From an uncultured Lachnospiraceae bacterium (GTDB lineage Bacteria; Bacillota; Clostridia; Lachnospirales; Lachnospiraceae), in assembly GCA_947643615.1 (NCBI GenBank), contig CANRWO010000001.1, positions 59,251 through 123,250 of the forward strand: 64,000 bases of DNA, written 5' to 3'. This document shows positions 28,274-37,687 of this stretch, one piece after another; positions within the stretch are counted from its first letter, which is position 1, and each line of letters starts with the position of its first letter. The notes below the pieces were generated by a model. The model was given only the letters and a program-made list of their open reading frames with translations, did no database searches and had not been told where the DNA came from. A program made the translations under genes and the position numbers.

Positions 28274-28744
28274 ATCAAAAAACCGACACAGAAGCGCTCC
28301 ATTAACTTCACGTCTGAGACTCTGGAGGCCCTGGATAAGCTGGCGGCCAGAAACCATACTACCACATCGGAGCTGGTACGGGGCTATGTGGAGAAGGGGC
28401 TTTCCATAGAGGGCAGCCGGGAGGATATAGACTTTATTGCCCGTATCATACGCCAGGAACTGACAGCGGTTTATCATGTGGACGAGCTTAAGGCCATCGC
28501 AGATCATGACACAGACCGGATCGCCAAAATGCTCATGAAAATAGGTAAGATCAACGGCGCAATGTTTTTCCTTCTCATCAAAATCTTTATGAACCTTGCC
28601 AATGAGGGGAGCGAGGATGATTTCGACCGGATGATCTCCGGAGCGGTCAGGCTGGGCATAGATTATATGCAGAAAAAGGATTTCCAGATCAACAGCTTTC
28701 TACAGGACACGGAGAATCTGCGGAGGCTGGCAGACAGGATTTAG
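28274..28744 (+). CDS. Ribbon-helix-helix-like relaxosome accessory protein
   Basis: The 156-residue protein opens with QKRSINFTSETLEALDKLAARN and TTTSELVRGYV, the strand plus two helices of a CopG/MobC-like ribbon-helix-helix. A helical C-terminal domain of about 100 residues follows. Such proteins bind oriT and help the relaxase nick. The frame is open from 28040, but the perfect SD GGAGGTGA (28262-28269) points to codon 28274, which is ATC, 7 nt behind GGAGG. The alternative ATG at about 28222 has no SD. The start is therefore uncertain; the coding region from 28274 on is not. Confidence 0.7.
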   Translation: MKKPTQKRSINFTSETLEALDKLAARNHTTTSELVRGYVEKGLSIEGSREDIDFIARIIRQELTAVYHVDELKAIADHDTDRIAKMLMKIGKINGAMFFLLIKIFMNLANEGSEDDFDRMISGAVRLGIDYMQKKDFQINSFLQDTENLRRLADRI

Positions 28745-28765
28745 CACAGTAAAAGGAGAGTCAGT

Positions 28766-29782
28766 ATGCTTTCATATGAAGAATTTAAAGAAAAACTAAT
28801 AAAGCAGACCAAAGAAAACATGCCGCAGAGATACCGTGATGCGGAAGTAGAGATTATCAGGGTGCCTAAAAATAATGACAGAATGTTTGAGGGAATTTCT
28901 GTCAGACCGCAGGACAAAGGCAGTGGTGCTGTGTTTTATTGTGTGGATGCCTATTTGGATTATCTGCATAATGAATCGTTGGAAAAGACAATTTCACTTT
29001 ATTTGATGAGGCTTGTTCATTATCTGGATCATATGCCGGAGATTGATGCGGAGGATTACCAGGACTGGGAGAATGTCAAAGGCAGGATTGTGCCGCAACT
29101 GGCAAGCATGAGAAAAAATCGTGAAAGCATACAACATTTTGTACACAGACCGGTGGAGGGTACGGATCTGGCTGTCATTTACCGCATTATGCAGGATATG
29201 GGACAGTTAAGAGGAAGTATAAAGATACCCAACGAATTGATGGAGAAATGGGGAGTAGACTTAAACCGTATCCACGTAAGAGCCTTCTATAATATGAATA
29301 CCATACTGACGCCGCAGATTGTGGAGCTTGGCCCGGAGACGGAAGAGGGTGGCAAGCCGGAAGTGTACAAAAAACTACCGGAACATATGGACAGGGACTG
29401 TATGTATGTCTTTACAAATCAGGAAAGGTTTTATGGTGCGTCAACTATTATGGCATCCGGCATATTGTCCGGAATTGCGGAGCGGCTGCAATGCAGCTTT
29501 TACCTGCTCCCCCTGACGGTGGATGATATGATGATAATCCCCCAGATAGAAGATGAGGATGTGGAAGAGCTGCATAAACTCGTCCTGAAATGTAACATTT
29601 GTGCAGAAACAGAGGAATCCATGCTTTCGGATCAGGTTTATTTTTATGACAGCACAAAGAGGGAGTTATCTATGGCAACGGATCCCGCATATACACAGGA
29701 AGTTGTTTTAAAGATGCTGGAGCAGTCCGTTTCCCCGACAGGGCAGACGGATGAATCTGATGTCAGGGAAATGGAGAGATAG
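28766..29782 (+). CDS. DUF5688 family protein
   Basis: The 338-residue cytoplasmic protein begins MLSYEEFKEKLIKQ and has the typical layout of DUF5688 proteins, which are numerous in Lachnospiraceae and often carried on mobile elements. The function is unknown. The segment LLPLTVDDMMIIPQ, near the C-terminus in such proteins, is present around residues 248-262. ATG at 28766 follows AAAGGAGAG. It is codirectional with, and 22 bp after, the ribbon-helix-helix gene. Confidence 0.75.
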   Translation: MLSYEEFKEKLIKQTKENMPQRYRDAEVEIIRVPKNNDRMFEGISVRPQDKGSGAVFYCVDAYLDYLHNESLEKTISLYLMRLVHYLDHMPEIDAEDYQDWENVKGRIVPQLASMRKNRESIQHFVHRPVEGTDLAVIYRIMQDMGQLRGSIKIPNELMEKWGVDLNRIHVRAFYNMNTILTPQIVELGPETEEGGKPEVYKKLPEHMDRDCMYVFTNQERFYGASTIMASGILSGIAERLQCSFYLLPLTVDDMMIIPQIEDEDVEELHKLVLKCNICAETEESMLSDQVYFYDSTKRELSMATDPAYTQEVVLKMLEQSVSPTGQTDESDVREMER

Positions 29783-29819
29783 GCATGACAGACGAATTAG
29801 TAGAGAGCCGGGAACTGCT

Positions 29820-31031
29820 ATGTCGATCTTAGTATATAAGCAGCGCCAACGTCACCCAAACAAAAAAGACACGCCGGGAGCCAACTACGCCCACGTTCGG
29901 TATATAGCCACCAGACCGAGAGTAATGAAGAATGAAAACGGGGATCATGGGCTGTTTGGCAAAATGGAGCCGGGGCCGGTCACGGAATTTGAGGACTGGA
30001 GGGATGTGGCGAAGTCTGTGTATGCCAATTCCAAAAGGGGAATCGTCATGTACCGCAGTGTTGTGTCCTTTGCGGAAGACACCGCAAGAGAGCTTTTGCT
30101 GAAGGATCAGAAAAGCTGGCAGAGATACATTGAGAATCATATGATGACGATTGCGGAGAAGAACGGCATCAGGCGGGAGAATCTGCAATGGGCGGCTGCG
30201 GTGCATGGGGAAAAGGGGCATCCACACATCCATGTGGTATTCTGGGATAAATCAGTGCGGGCAAAGAATCCCTTTACGCCGCCCCAGATACCGGACGCCA
30301 TCAGGAGACAGATGATAAAGGACACGTTTGCGGAAAAGATACTTGCCTTTGCGAAGGAGAAGGATCTGGCAGTAACGGAAATGCGCCGGGTATCGGATGC
30401 ACTGCTGGCGCAGTTTGAGGAAGAAATGCGGTGTAAAAGTCCCGGCAGATTCAAGGCGGCGGCCAGGCTGTTGGAGGAAGAGCTGGAGCAGGGGATTGGT
30501 TTTGAGAGGGAAGTTTTGGCAAAGCTGGCAGAACGGCTTTTTGCAATTCGGGCAGTCATTCCGGCGCAGGGGCGGATCGCTTATCAATTTCTGCCCCAGG
30601 AGGCAAGGGACAAGACGGATGAGACAGTGCATTTTCTGCTTGAAAATGTCCCGGAGGTCAGGCGGTGTTTTGACAAGTATGTGGATGCTAAATACCGTAT
30701 GGCAGAGATGTATTCTTCCGATGGCGGATGGCTCTCGAAGCAGAAAGAGAAGTTTGAGAAGGAGGCCGGGAAAATCCTGGCGAACCGGGTACTGTCCGGC
30801 GTTAAGGCCATATGCAGGCTGGAAAACGAGAATTGCGGAGCGGCATATCTGAAAAGCCACAGGGAATATCTGGCATCCAGAATCATCATGGAGGCCCTTG
30901 ACATGCTGTCCCGCCTGACATGGAAACAGGAGGAAGATTTGTCTGGCGGGCAGATGTTTCAGGGAGATTTGTCAAAGGAGGCGAGGAAGGAGTTGTTCTT
31001 AAAAAATCAGGATAAAGGATATGAACATTAG
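29820..31031 (+). CDS. MobP-type relaxase
   Basis: The 403-residue protein has the histidine-rich metal site HGEKGHPHIHVVFWD near residue 130, the HUH-type motif of MobP relaxases. NYAHVRYIATRPRV lies near the N-terminus, where the catalytic Tyr is expected (tyrosine in AHVRYIA). It would nick oriT, stay bound to the 5' end, and be pumped through the type IV channel. The C-terminal half is helical. ATG at 29820 gives MSILVYKQRQ, the usual family start; its SD is weak and it follows closely on the upstream gene. Confidence 0.85.
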   Translation: MSILVYKQRQRHPNKKDTPGANYAHVRYIATRPRVMKNENGDHGLFGKMEPGPVTEFEDWRDVAKSVYANSKRGIVMYRSVVSFAEDTARELLLKDQKSWQRYIENHMMTIAEKNGIRRENLQWAAAVHGEKGHPHIHVVFWDKSVRAKNPFTPPQIPDAIRRQMIKDTFAEKILAFAKEKDLAVTEMRRVSDALLAQFEEEMRCKSPGRFKAAARLLEEELEQGIGFEREVLAKLAERLFAIRAVIPAQGRIAYQFLPQEARDKTDETVHFLLENVPEVRRCFDKYVDAKYRMAEMYSSDGGWLSKQKEKFEKEAGKILANRVLSGVKAICRLENENCGAAYLKSHREYLASRIIMEALDMLSRLTWKQEEDLSGGQMFQGDLSKEARKELFLKNQDKGYEH

Positions 31032-31165
31032 ATTGAAAAATAAGACTTAGGAGCCTAAAAAAGGGCGCACTAATACAAGGAAACTTATACAACGTGGTAG
31101 ATGACGCACACCATTTTTTCATCACTATTTGTGCCGTCAGCGTCAGCGGCGGAATGGAGATTAAT

Positions 31166-31492
31166 ATGAAAAATGAGAGCGAAGAACGGGGACATCCATG
31201 CAGGGGGTGTCCCTATGTTTTTACCAGCGGCGGCACGGATTGTATTATGGCTGCCGTTCCGGGGGATTGTTTCTGGTACTTCTATATGCGGCTGATGGGG
31301 CGTACAGATGCCCGTATATCTTCGCAGGAAGTGAAAAGACAGTACGGGGAGCATATGGGGGGACACCTCCGTGCCGGGGAAAAGCTGAATGGTGCGGTTG
31401 GGATGCTCCTTAAGGTGGCGGAGCTGAAATATGGGAAACGGTATGCAGAGCGCCTGAGAGAAAGGGTGGTTTTGGAAGGAGGAAAAACTTGA
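31166..31492 (+). CDS. Small Cys-containing hypothetical protein
   Basis: The 108-residue protein begins KNESEERGHPCRGCPYVF, then GGTDCIMAAVPGDCF; the Cys pairs may bind a metal. The C-terminal half is helical. GGAGA precedes ATG 31166. The stop overlaps the TTG start of the next gene by 4 bp. No family was recognised. Confidence 0.6.
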   Translation: MKNESEERGHPCRGCPYVFTSGGTDCIMAAVPGDCFWYFYMRLMGRTDARISSQEVKRQYGEHMGGHLRAGEKLNGAVGMLLKVAELKYGKRYAERLRERVVLEGGKT

Positions 31493-32217
31493 AATTAAGA
31501 GATATGCTGCTTGTCGCAGATAACAATAAGGGTACGGAACATAAATATCTGTCAGGCGTGGAGGACTACATGTCGGCCTTGTTCGAGGTGTTTAAGGATT
31601 CGGAGACGGAGACAGAGGTTTCCCATGTGTTGAAAGAATTGTGCCAGACGAAAGATAACAGTCGCTGGGTGAAAGTATATCCGACGGCGGACAGGACTTT
31701 CAGCGCCAGATTCTGCGGAAGTGCGCGGGAATTGAGGGACTTTCTGCTGGGAATTCATGGAATGACGGACAGAGAGACTGTTTTTGACAAAGACCGCTGT
31801 ACAAAAGAATGCCTGGAGGTGCTGACTGCTTACGATATGGACTGTGGAGGGCATCCGCTGATCGGGAAACTGCACTATGAGAAACAGGAGTACGTTTTCC
31901 GGCAGGGAGAGACGCTGCATAACCTGAACGGATGCGATTACTGTGTTCTCATGGTACTGAATGAAAGAGACCTGTTTTTGATGGCGTTAAACAGCGGCCA
32001 GTTTTTGATTGCGCAGGATACCAGGGCATACGCAAGGTATCCGAGAGAGGGGAGGTATTCACCGGACAGTATCATCAGGGGGATAGAGTGGGAGCATGGG
32101 GTTTATCTGGGAAATGACCTGTCGGTGATTGATCTTGACAGCATTCAGAAAGAGTATGCCCCTGACCAAGACGCAGGGCAGGATGAAAGTGGTGAGGATG
32201 AGGAACCGGAGCGCTGA
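31489..32217 (+). CDS. Hypothetical protein (element accessory)
   Basis: The 242-residue soluble protein has no recognised family. It starts with TTG at 31489 (AGGAGG upstream), overlapping the stop of the preceding gene as TTGA, so it is translationally coupled. The central part, MTDRETVFDKDRCTKE and later CDYCVLMVLN, is beta-rich; the C-terminus is very acidic. By position it belongs to the accessory block between relaxase and coupling protein. Confidence 0.65.
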   Translation: MKLRDMLLVADNNKGTEHKYLSGVEDYMSALFEVFKDSETETEVSHVLKELCQTKDNSRWVKVYPTADRTFSARFCGSARELRDFLLGIHGMTDRETVFDKDRCTKECLEVLTAYDMDCGGHPLIGKLHYEKQEYVFRQGETLHNLNGCDYCVLMVLNERDLFLMALNSGQFLIAQDTRAYARYPREGRYSPDSIIRGIEWEHGVYLGNDLSVIDLDSIQKEYAPDQDAGQDESGEDEEPER

Positions 32218-32241
32218 ACACGCTCCGGGAAAGGGAGATTT

Positions 32242-32925
32242 ATGAAATCAAAGGTTGAGTTTTACAAGGCATTTTTTGAGGAATTGGAGAAAAAAGGTTT
32301 TGGTGTGGCGCAGCCCTCATCCCCGGATTATGTGGTGGATATTCAGTTTAAGGGTAAGACCATCGCTTTCTATACCAAGGGGGATTTGATCGAAAAGAAT
32401 CCGTTTGCAGAGGTGTCGGAAAAGCAGATGGAGCGGCTCTGGAGCATGGCAAAGGCAACGGCCAGTCTGTGCGGCATCTGCTCGGATCAGCCCTATGAGG
32501 AACAGAAGGCAGAGGCAATGAAAAATGGCGTAATGAAACTGAATGAGCACAACGGCGTTATATTGGCCTGCAAAAAGCATCCCCTGTTCGACTATGTGCT
32601 TTCCACCTATCGGCAGGACGTGCAGAACGACAACAGGCCCATTCAGAGACAGTATTTTTACAACCGGGAAGAGGCGTTTGAGAGCTTTGCCATGCGCAGC
32701 GGGCTGGTGGATGAAAGGAAACTGTTCACGGAAACGCAGTTACAGCTCATTCATGCCGGGCTTGTAAAACTGCGCACCATGGATGATGAACTTTCCGGTG
32801 AGGATATGAAAGCGGTTGGGGAGCTGGTGAACCGGGTGGAGGAATTGGTGCCAGAGCTGCATCGGGAGGAACGGCGGTTTGATGTTACAAGACTGCTGGA
32901 CGCCCTTTTACTGGAGCGGGGATGA
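32242..32925 (+). CDS. Hypothetical protein (element accessory)
   Basis: The 227-residue soluble protein is predominantly helical from the middle on (WSMAKATASLCGICSD, EDMKAVGELVNRVEELVPEL). Its first 60 residues suggest a small beta sheet (YVVDIQFKGKTIAFYTKG). I recognise no family. GGGAGA precedes ATG 32242. It is in the same block as its neighbours, with a 24-bp gap to the gene upstream. Confidence 0.65.
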   Translation: MKSKVEFYKAFFEELEKKGFGVAQPSSPDYVVDIQFKGKTIAFYTKGDLIEKNPFAEVSEKQMERLWSMAKATASLCGICSDQPYEEQKAEAMKNGVMKLNEHNGVILACKKHPLFDYVLSTYRQDVQNDNRPIQRQYFYNREEAFESFAMRSGLVDERKLFTETQLQLIHAGLVKLRTMDDELSGEDMKAVGELVNRVEELVPELHREERRFDVTRLLDALLLERG

Positions 32926-32990
32926 AAATCTTTTGCCTCGAATAATTGCCATACGGCGCTAAAACATTGAGGAAATCAGGGAGGGAGCAG

Positions 32991-33818
32991 ATGCAGCCAC
33001 AGAACGGGAGCATATGGGGCAATATCAACCTCTGTATTGAGATTGCCCTGAACATTTATTACATAGTCGGGGAGCATGGGGAGGGAATCATGATTCCTAA
33101 GGAACACGTAGCGGCAAATTTTTCTGAAAAGACAGTGTCGGCCGGAAAAGAATCGGAGGGCTGTCTTTATTATCCCAAGGGGGAGACCATGGATATGCCG
33201 CTGTATGAGATGCTGCAGAAACGGGCGGCCATGGCAAGGAAAGTGGAGCTTGCGGCGACCGCACAGATGGCGGACATCCGGGGAAAAGAACAGGGTGCGT
33301 TTTCGGCGCTTTTTGAGGGTATAGGGCCGCCGACATGTTCGGAGCCGGAACGGAAATGTATTCGGGAGGGAATCTATATGACGGGCGGGCGGGACCCAAT
33401 GCTTGCCATTCACGAAAAGATTGCGCATTTTATGTCCCCCTATGCCTGTGAGTTTGGCAGGAATGAGGATGGGTATCTTTACTATACCCTGCAAAGTGCG
33501 GCAATCCCTCTGTATGACTTAAAGGAAGTATTCCCTGAGTGCAGAGAAATGGTTCTCTCCGAGGAAAGTCTGTGCGCCACTATTTGTACGCATTATCCTG
33601 CATACAGGGAGGAATATAACGCCGTGGTGCCGGAGGAAGAGCAGATTCCGCAGATCAGCGCCCCGGCAAATCTGTTTTTGCAGGAACAGCTTGACCGGGC
33701 ACAGGCGGCGGGAGAAGGGATGCAGGAGGAAATACAGGAAGATATGCAGATAAAAATGCAGGGAGAGGAAAGGGATGAGGAAGATTATGGAGAACAGGTG
33801 GATTGGTATGAGCATTGA
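32991..33818 (+). CDS. Hypothetical protein (element accessory)
   Basis: The 275-residue protein begins MQPQNGSIWGNINLC (ATG 32991, SD GGGAGGGAG); the earlier in-frame start at 32946 adds unlikely sequence. The first part is compact, and the segment GREDPM-like GGRDPMLAIHEKIAHFMSP may be a conserved core. The last 45 residues form a charged, Gln/Glu-rich tail (EEIQEDMQIKMQGEE). No family or membrane segment was recognised. Confidence 0.6.
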   Translation: MQPQNGSIWGNINLCIEIALNIYYIVGEHGEGIMIPKEHVAANFSEKTVSAGKESEGCLYYPKGETMDMPLYEMLQKRAAMARKVELAATAQMADIRGKEQGAFSALFEGIGPPTCSEPERKCIREGIYMTGGRDPMLAIHEKIAHFMSPYACEFGRNEDGYLYYTLQSAAIPLYDLKEVFPECREMVLSEESLCATICTHYPAYREEYNAVVPEEEQIPQISAPANLFLQEQLDRAQAAGEGMQEEIQEDMQIKMQGEERDEEDYGEQVDWYEH

Positions 33819-33839
33819 GGCATACAGGGGGGTATACGG

Positions 33840-34547
33840 ATGAAGCTTGTCTATATTGCAAGCCCTCTCCGAGGACAGCATCCTTCGGGAAAGGATTATG
33901 AAACAAACATCAGACTGGCGGAGGAATACTGTGAGAAAGCCTGCTCTCTGGGTGTGCTGGCATTTGCGCCCCATCTGTATTTTACCCAGTTTTATAATGA
34001 CGCAATACCGGAGGAACGGGAGAAAGGGCTGGAAATGGGGCTTGCCATGCTGGAAAAGTGTGAGGAACTGTGGGTGATGGGAAACTGTATCAGCCAGGGG
34101 ATGCGGGGCGAGATTGCCCGCGCAAAAGAACTTGGTCTGCCCATTTACCATGTGGAGGCGCCCCACGACATCGAGTATTATCCTGTCAGTGTGGACAACA
34201 ATTCACTGCTGGGGAGGCATTCCTGTGTAACAGACAGCCGGGGTCAGGACTATACGGGAAAGATTCTGGTGATGAACTTTGACGCACTCAAGCCGGAATA
34301 CCGGAGCAGGCCCTATCAGTTGTGGCTTGCCACCGGTGGGTTTGGGTGCAGCCCCACAGCCAGAGGCCGGAGAGTTTACGCAACCAGCCTTTACGATGGA
34401 GAACAGTGCAGCTTTTACCGGCAGGACTTTGCAGGCATTCTGAAAGGGGATGTCTGGGAGGAAGTGCAGAGACAGTATGATTTTGTGATACCCGTGCAGG
34501 AGCAGGCAGACGGCTGCAATATGCCCCAGAAGGGAATGGAGCCATGA
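33840..34547 (+). CDS. DUF4406 (nucleoside deoxyribosyltransferase-like) protein
   Basis: The first 110 residues have the DUF4406 pattern: YIASPLRG at the start, an N-A-E-Y-C helix, FAPHLYFTQF, and GMRGEIARAKELGLPI. This fold is related to nucleoside 2-deoxyribosyltransferases and is common on phages and mobile elements, possibly for base or nucleotide salvage or modification. The second half (about 120-235) is a separate domain around TGKILVMNFDALKPEYRS. Its stop overlaps the coupling-protein start by 4 bp (ATGA). The reaction is unknown. Confidence 0.75.
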   Translation: MKLVYIASPLRGQHPSGKDYETNIRLAEEYCEKACSLGVLAFAPHLYFTQFYNDAIPEEREKGLEMGLAMLEKCEELWVMGNCISQGMRGEIARAKELGLPIYHVEAPHDIEYYPVSVDNNSLLGRHSCVTDSRGQDYTGKILVMNFDALKPEYRSRPYQLWLATGGFGCSPTARGRRVYATSLYDGEQCSFYRQDFAGILKGDVWEEVQRQYDFVIPVQEQADGCNMPQKGMEP

Positions 34548-36898
34548 AAAAAAGGGAAAAAATCGTCTTGGGTGGCATTATGGCGGGAATGGGGACGCTG
34601 CTGAATCTGTTTTTCACCGCCGCACTGCATGGGATGCTGTCGGGGCGGATGAAGTCACTTGCCCTGGTGCCCATAGGGGAATGTATCTCAGGGCTTTTTA
34701 CAGAGCAGAGGCAGGGGATGCTGTTTTTGGTCTTTGAGGGTTTTATGGCGCTGTGCTGTATCCTGTTCTTTGTGCAGAACAGCAGGGCCTATCAGTCCGA
34801 TCTCATGAAAGTGACGGATGAGATTCAGATTCCGGTGCCGATGGGACAGTATCAGCATGGTTCCTCCAGGTGGATGAGGGAAGAAGAAAAAGATAAGGTG
34901 TTTCAGGTCTGTATGATAAATCCCACGGATCCGATAATCCGGCAGCTGATAGATACCGGGTATGAGGGGCTTGACTTTATGCGGGACACCGCAAAGGCGG
35001 ATGCCGGCGCCGCAGGAGGACAGGGGGACAGAGAATCCTCTGACGGTGCCGTTTCCATAGATCAGGATGCAGGACAGGAGACGGGAGAGGGAAAGGAGGA
35101 ACGGACAAAGGAAGAACGAAGAGGGGAAGAACGAAGAGAGGAAGAGCGAAGAGAGGAAGAGCGGGGAAAGGAGGAACAGGAAAAAGAGGAACAGGAAAAA
35201 GAGGATAAAAAGGCGGAGGAAGGTTATGAGACGGTGGCGTATGTCTGGCAGAAACAGGAATCGGAGCCGGAGCAGGGTGCATCCGCCGGAACAGAAAGAC
35301 AGGCAGGAAACGGTCAGGATCCCTATCGGATTCTGAAGGAGGGCGGCGTTGTGATCGGGATGAGCAGACACGGAAAAAGGGAGAAGATACATTACATTGG
35401 GGACGATACCCATACCCTCACCATAGGTGCGACCCGTTCCGGCAAGACGAGGACGCTGGTGCTGCAGTCTGTCTGTCTCATGGCACTGGCTGGCGAGAGC
35501 CTTGTCATCAGCGATCCCAAGGCGGAGCTGTATCAGTATACCGCCCCCTTTCTGAAGAAACTGGGGTATGATGTGATCTGTATTGATTTCAAGAATCCGG
35601 AAAAGAGCAGCCGCTACAACCTGCTCCAGCCTATCATTGATGCAGTGAACAGAGGGGAGACGGATAAGGCGGAGATGTACGCATGGGACATTACCAACAT
35701 CCTTGTGGGAGACAACACCAGCAATGAGAAGATTTGGGAGAATGGGGAAAAGTCCACCATTGCGGCGGCAATCCTCTGCGTAGTGGTGGATAACGCCAAA
35801 CGGCCGGAATATCAGAACCTCACCAATGTTTACTGGTTTGTGGCGGAGATGTGCAAGGCAGTGGGAAACAAAACGCCCATGCAGGAGTATGTCAAGAAAC
35901 TGAAACCGGGGCATCCGGCCAGGGCGCTTTTGTCAATTTCCGATGTGGCACCCAGCAGAACCAAGGGGAGTTTTTATACCTCGGCGCTGACTACGTTGCG
36001 GCTGTTTACCTCAAGGGCCGTCTATTCCATTACTCACAAGAGTGATTATAACATAGCGGACATCGGAAGAAGAAAGCAGGTGCTGTTCTTTATCCTGCCG
36101 GATGAAAAGACCACCTATTATCCCATTGCGAGCCTTATGGTGTCCCAGCTTTATGAGCTGTTGGTGCATCAGTCGGATGAAAGGGGCGGGAGGCTGATTA
36201 ACCGGGTGAACTTTGTTCTGGAGGAATTTGGCAACTTTACCAAGATAAACGACCTGACAAACAAACTGACCGTGGCAGGAGGCCGGGGCATGAGGTTCCA
36301 TTTCTTTTTGCAGAGCTTTGAGCAGCTTACCGAGAAGTACAACCGGGAGACGGCGGCCATTGTAAAGTCCAACTGCCAGAGCTGGATTTATTTGCAGGCG
36401 GACGACAAGGAAACCCTGTCTGAGATCTGCGACAAGCTGGGAAAATATACCTGCTCTGGCTATCAGCTGTCAAGCCAGCATGGGCGGTATGTCAACCCGT
36501 CCTCCAGCAGCACCGTCAGTCTGGTTGGCAGGGAACTTTTGACAACGGATGAAATACGAAGGGTGTCAAGGCCCTATCAGATTGTGGTGTCCCGCTCTCA
36601 CCCGGCAATGATGGTGTCACCGGATCTGTCGCAGTGGTATTTTAACCGGATGTGCGGGCTGGGGGACAAGGAGCATAACCGCAGGGTCAGGGAGGAAAGG
36701 GAGCGCAAACGCCCGGTACTTACCGGCGTAAAGGAGGATATCCCGTTGTGGAACATTTGGGTCTACTATACAAAGGATCTTCAGATGAAAGAGGAAAAGC
36801 AGAGACAACAGGGAATCCCTGTGCAGGCAGGTTCTCTGTTCTCGGAAAAATTTATGCGGAGGGGAGGAAAAGCACCGGACAATGAAGAAGATGAATAA
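34544..36898 (+). CDS. VirD4/TraG-type coupling protein of the conjugation system
   Basis: The 784-residue protein has two N-terminal membrane segments (about 8-30 and 60-80). A highly charged, low-complexity stretch rich in EER/EEQ repeats follows (about 180-230), then the ATPase core with Walker A GATRSGKTRTLV (from about 295) and the Walker B-like VLEEFGNF near 555. It brings the relaxosome to the channel and powers transfer. It lies between the accessory block and the channel genes. The internal EER repeat is unusual for coupling proteins. Confidence 0.9.
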   Translation: MKKREKIVLGGIMAGMGTLLNLFFTAALHGMLSGRMKSLALVPIGECISGLFTEQRQGMLFLVFEGFMALCCILFFVQNSRAYQSDLMKVTDEIQIPVPMGQYQHGSSRWMREEEKDKVFQVCMINPTDPIIRQLIDTGYEGLDFMRDTAKADAGAAGGQGDRESSDGAVSIDQDAGQETGEGKEERTKEERRGEERREEERREEERGKEEQEKEEQEKEDKKAEEGYETVAYVWQKQESEPEQGASAGTERQAGNGQDPYRILKEGGVVIGMSRHGKREKIHYIGDDTHTLTIGATRSGKTRTLVLQSVCLMALAGESLVISDPKAELYQYTAPFLKKLGYDVICIDFKNPEKSSRYNLLQPIIDAVNRGETDKAEMYAWDITNILVGDNTSNEKIWENGEKSTIAAAILCVVVDNAKRPEYQNLTNVYWFVAEMCKAVGNKTPMQEYVKKLKPGHPARALLSISDVAPSRTKGSFYTSALTTLRLFTSRAVYSITHKSDYNIADIGRRKQVLFFILPDEKTTYYPIASLMVSQLYELLVHQSDERGGRLINRVNFVLEEFGNFTKINDLTNKLTVAGGRGMRFHFFLQSFEQLTEKYNRETAAIVKSNCQSWIYLQADDKETLSEICDKLGKYTCSGYQLSSQHGRYVNPSSSSTVSLVGRELLTTDEIRRVSRPYQIVVSRSHPAMMVSPDLSQWYFNRMCGLGDKEHNRRVREERERKRPVLTGVKEDIPLWNIWVYYTKDLQMKEEKQRQQGIPVQAGSLFSEKFMRRGGKAPDNEEDE

Positions 36899-37235
36899 AT
36901 GGTTACAGAGATGCAGGGCGGCGGGAAGAACATTTTCTGCCGCCCTTGCCATGTTCCTGCTGAATGGCAGGATCGCATATGCCAGCAGTAGTATCAATCA
37001 GAGCAGGCTTGCTCTGGGAACGGAGAGGCTGATCAAGGATGCCACGTCCTGGCTTATGGTACTGGCGCCGATTGTGGCAGGGCTTTTGATTATTTATTTC
37101 TGCATCAGGCGCAGTGCGGCGGATGAGATGGATCAGAAGAAATGGAACAACCGTATTGTGGTCGCCATTGTGTCCTGCATCGGGGCGGTGATCGGGAGCG
37201 CAACCTTAAACATTATTATCGGTTATTACCGGTAA
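36882..37235 (+). CDS. VirB2/TrbC-like pilin subunit
   Basis: The 117-residue protein has an N-terminal hydrophobic segment ending RIAYASSS (possible signal peptide), then two membrane segments (about 57-74 and 90-112): the layout of VirB2/TrbC-like subunits. It overlaps the coupling protein gene by 17 bp. It would form the T4SS pilus or channel base; a different membrane role is possible because sequence conservation is low in this family. Confidence 0.6.
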   Translation: MKKMNKWLQRCRAAGRTFSAALAMFLLNGRIAYASSSINQSRLALGTERLIKDATSWLMVLAPIVAGLLIIYFCIRRSAADEMDQKKWNNRIVVAIVSCIGAVIGSATLNIIIGYYR

Positions 37236-37263
37236 AACACTCATTAAAATAAAAAACGGAGGA

Positions 37264-37524
37264 ATGAACACTATGAAAAAAATCAATGATACCATGAACA
37301 GACTGGCCGTAGCTGTGTATGTAAAGGGCGGACGCATGAAACAGAGGATCACCGGCATCCTTGCCAGAAAAGAGGGGGAGGGTTTTGTTGATACGGCCCT
37401 TAAGATCCTGATCTCTGTGGTGGTAGGTGCCTTGCTGCTGGCGGGACTTTATGCACTGTTCAAGAATACCATCCTGCCCACGCTGACGCAGAAGATCACA
37501 AATCTGTTTAATTATCAGGGGTAA
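37264..37524 (+). CDS. DUF6133-like small membrane protein with prepilin-like motif
   Basis: The 86-residue protein has a charged N-terminus, then RKEGEGFVDTALK followed by a single hydrophobic segment ILISVVVGALLLAGLYALF. A charged leader ending in G before an acidic residue and a hydrophobic helix resembles a class III prepilin cleavage site. The same GEG[FY][IV]DTA motif occurs in the protein at 48050. A prepilin peptidase is encoded at 41616, so it could be a Tad-type pilin. GGAGG precedes ATG 37264. Confidence 0.65.
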   Translation: MNTMKKINDTMNRLAVAVYVKGGRMKQRITGILARKEGEGFVDTALKILISVVVGALLLAGLYALFKNTILPTLTQKITNLFNYQG

Positions 37525-37571
37525 AGCAGATACTATCAGAAAATAGAAGGTTGTGTTTGAGACGGAGAGCT

Positions 37572-37600
37572 GCCTGCCGGGAAACCGGCAGGCGGATTTT
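37572..37600 (+). terminator. Intra-cluster hairpin, possible terminator or attenuator
   Basis: GCCTGCCGG (37572-37580) and CCGGCAGGC (37585-37593) form a perfect 9-bp stem with a GAAA loop, followed by GGATTTT. Confidence 0.6.
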
Positions 37601-37687
37601 AGCAAAGTGAAAACGAAATGCCAAGAAGAAGTGTATTTCAAAACTGTTGACTAATATGCGCATTAAGGTGCATAGGGAGGTGTGAGA

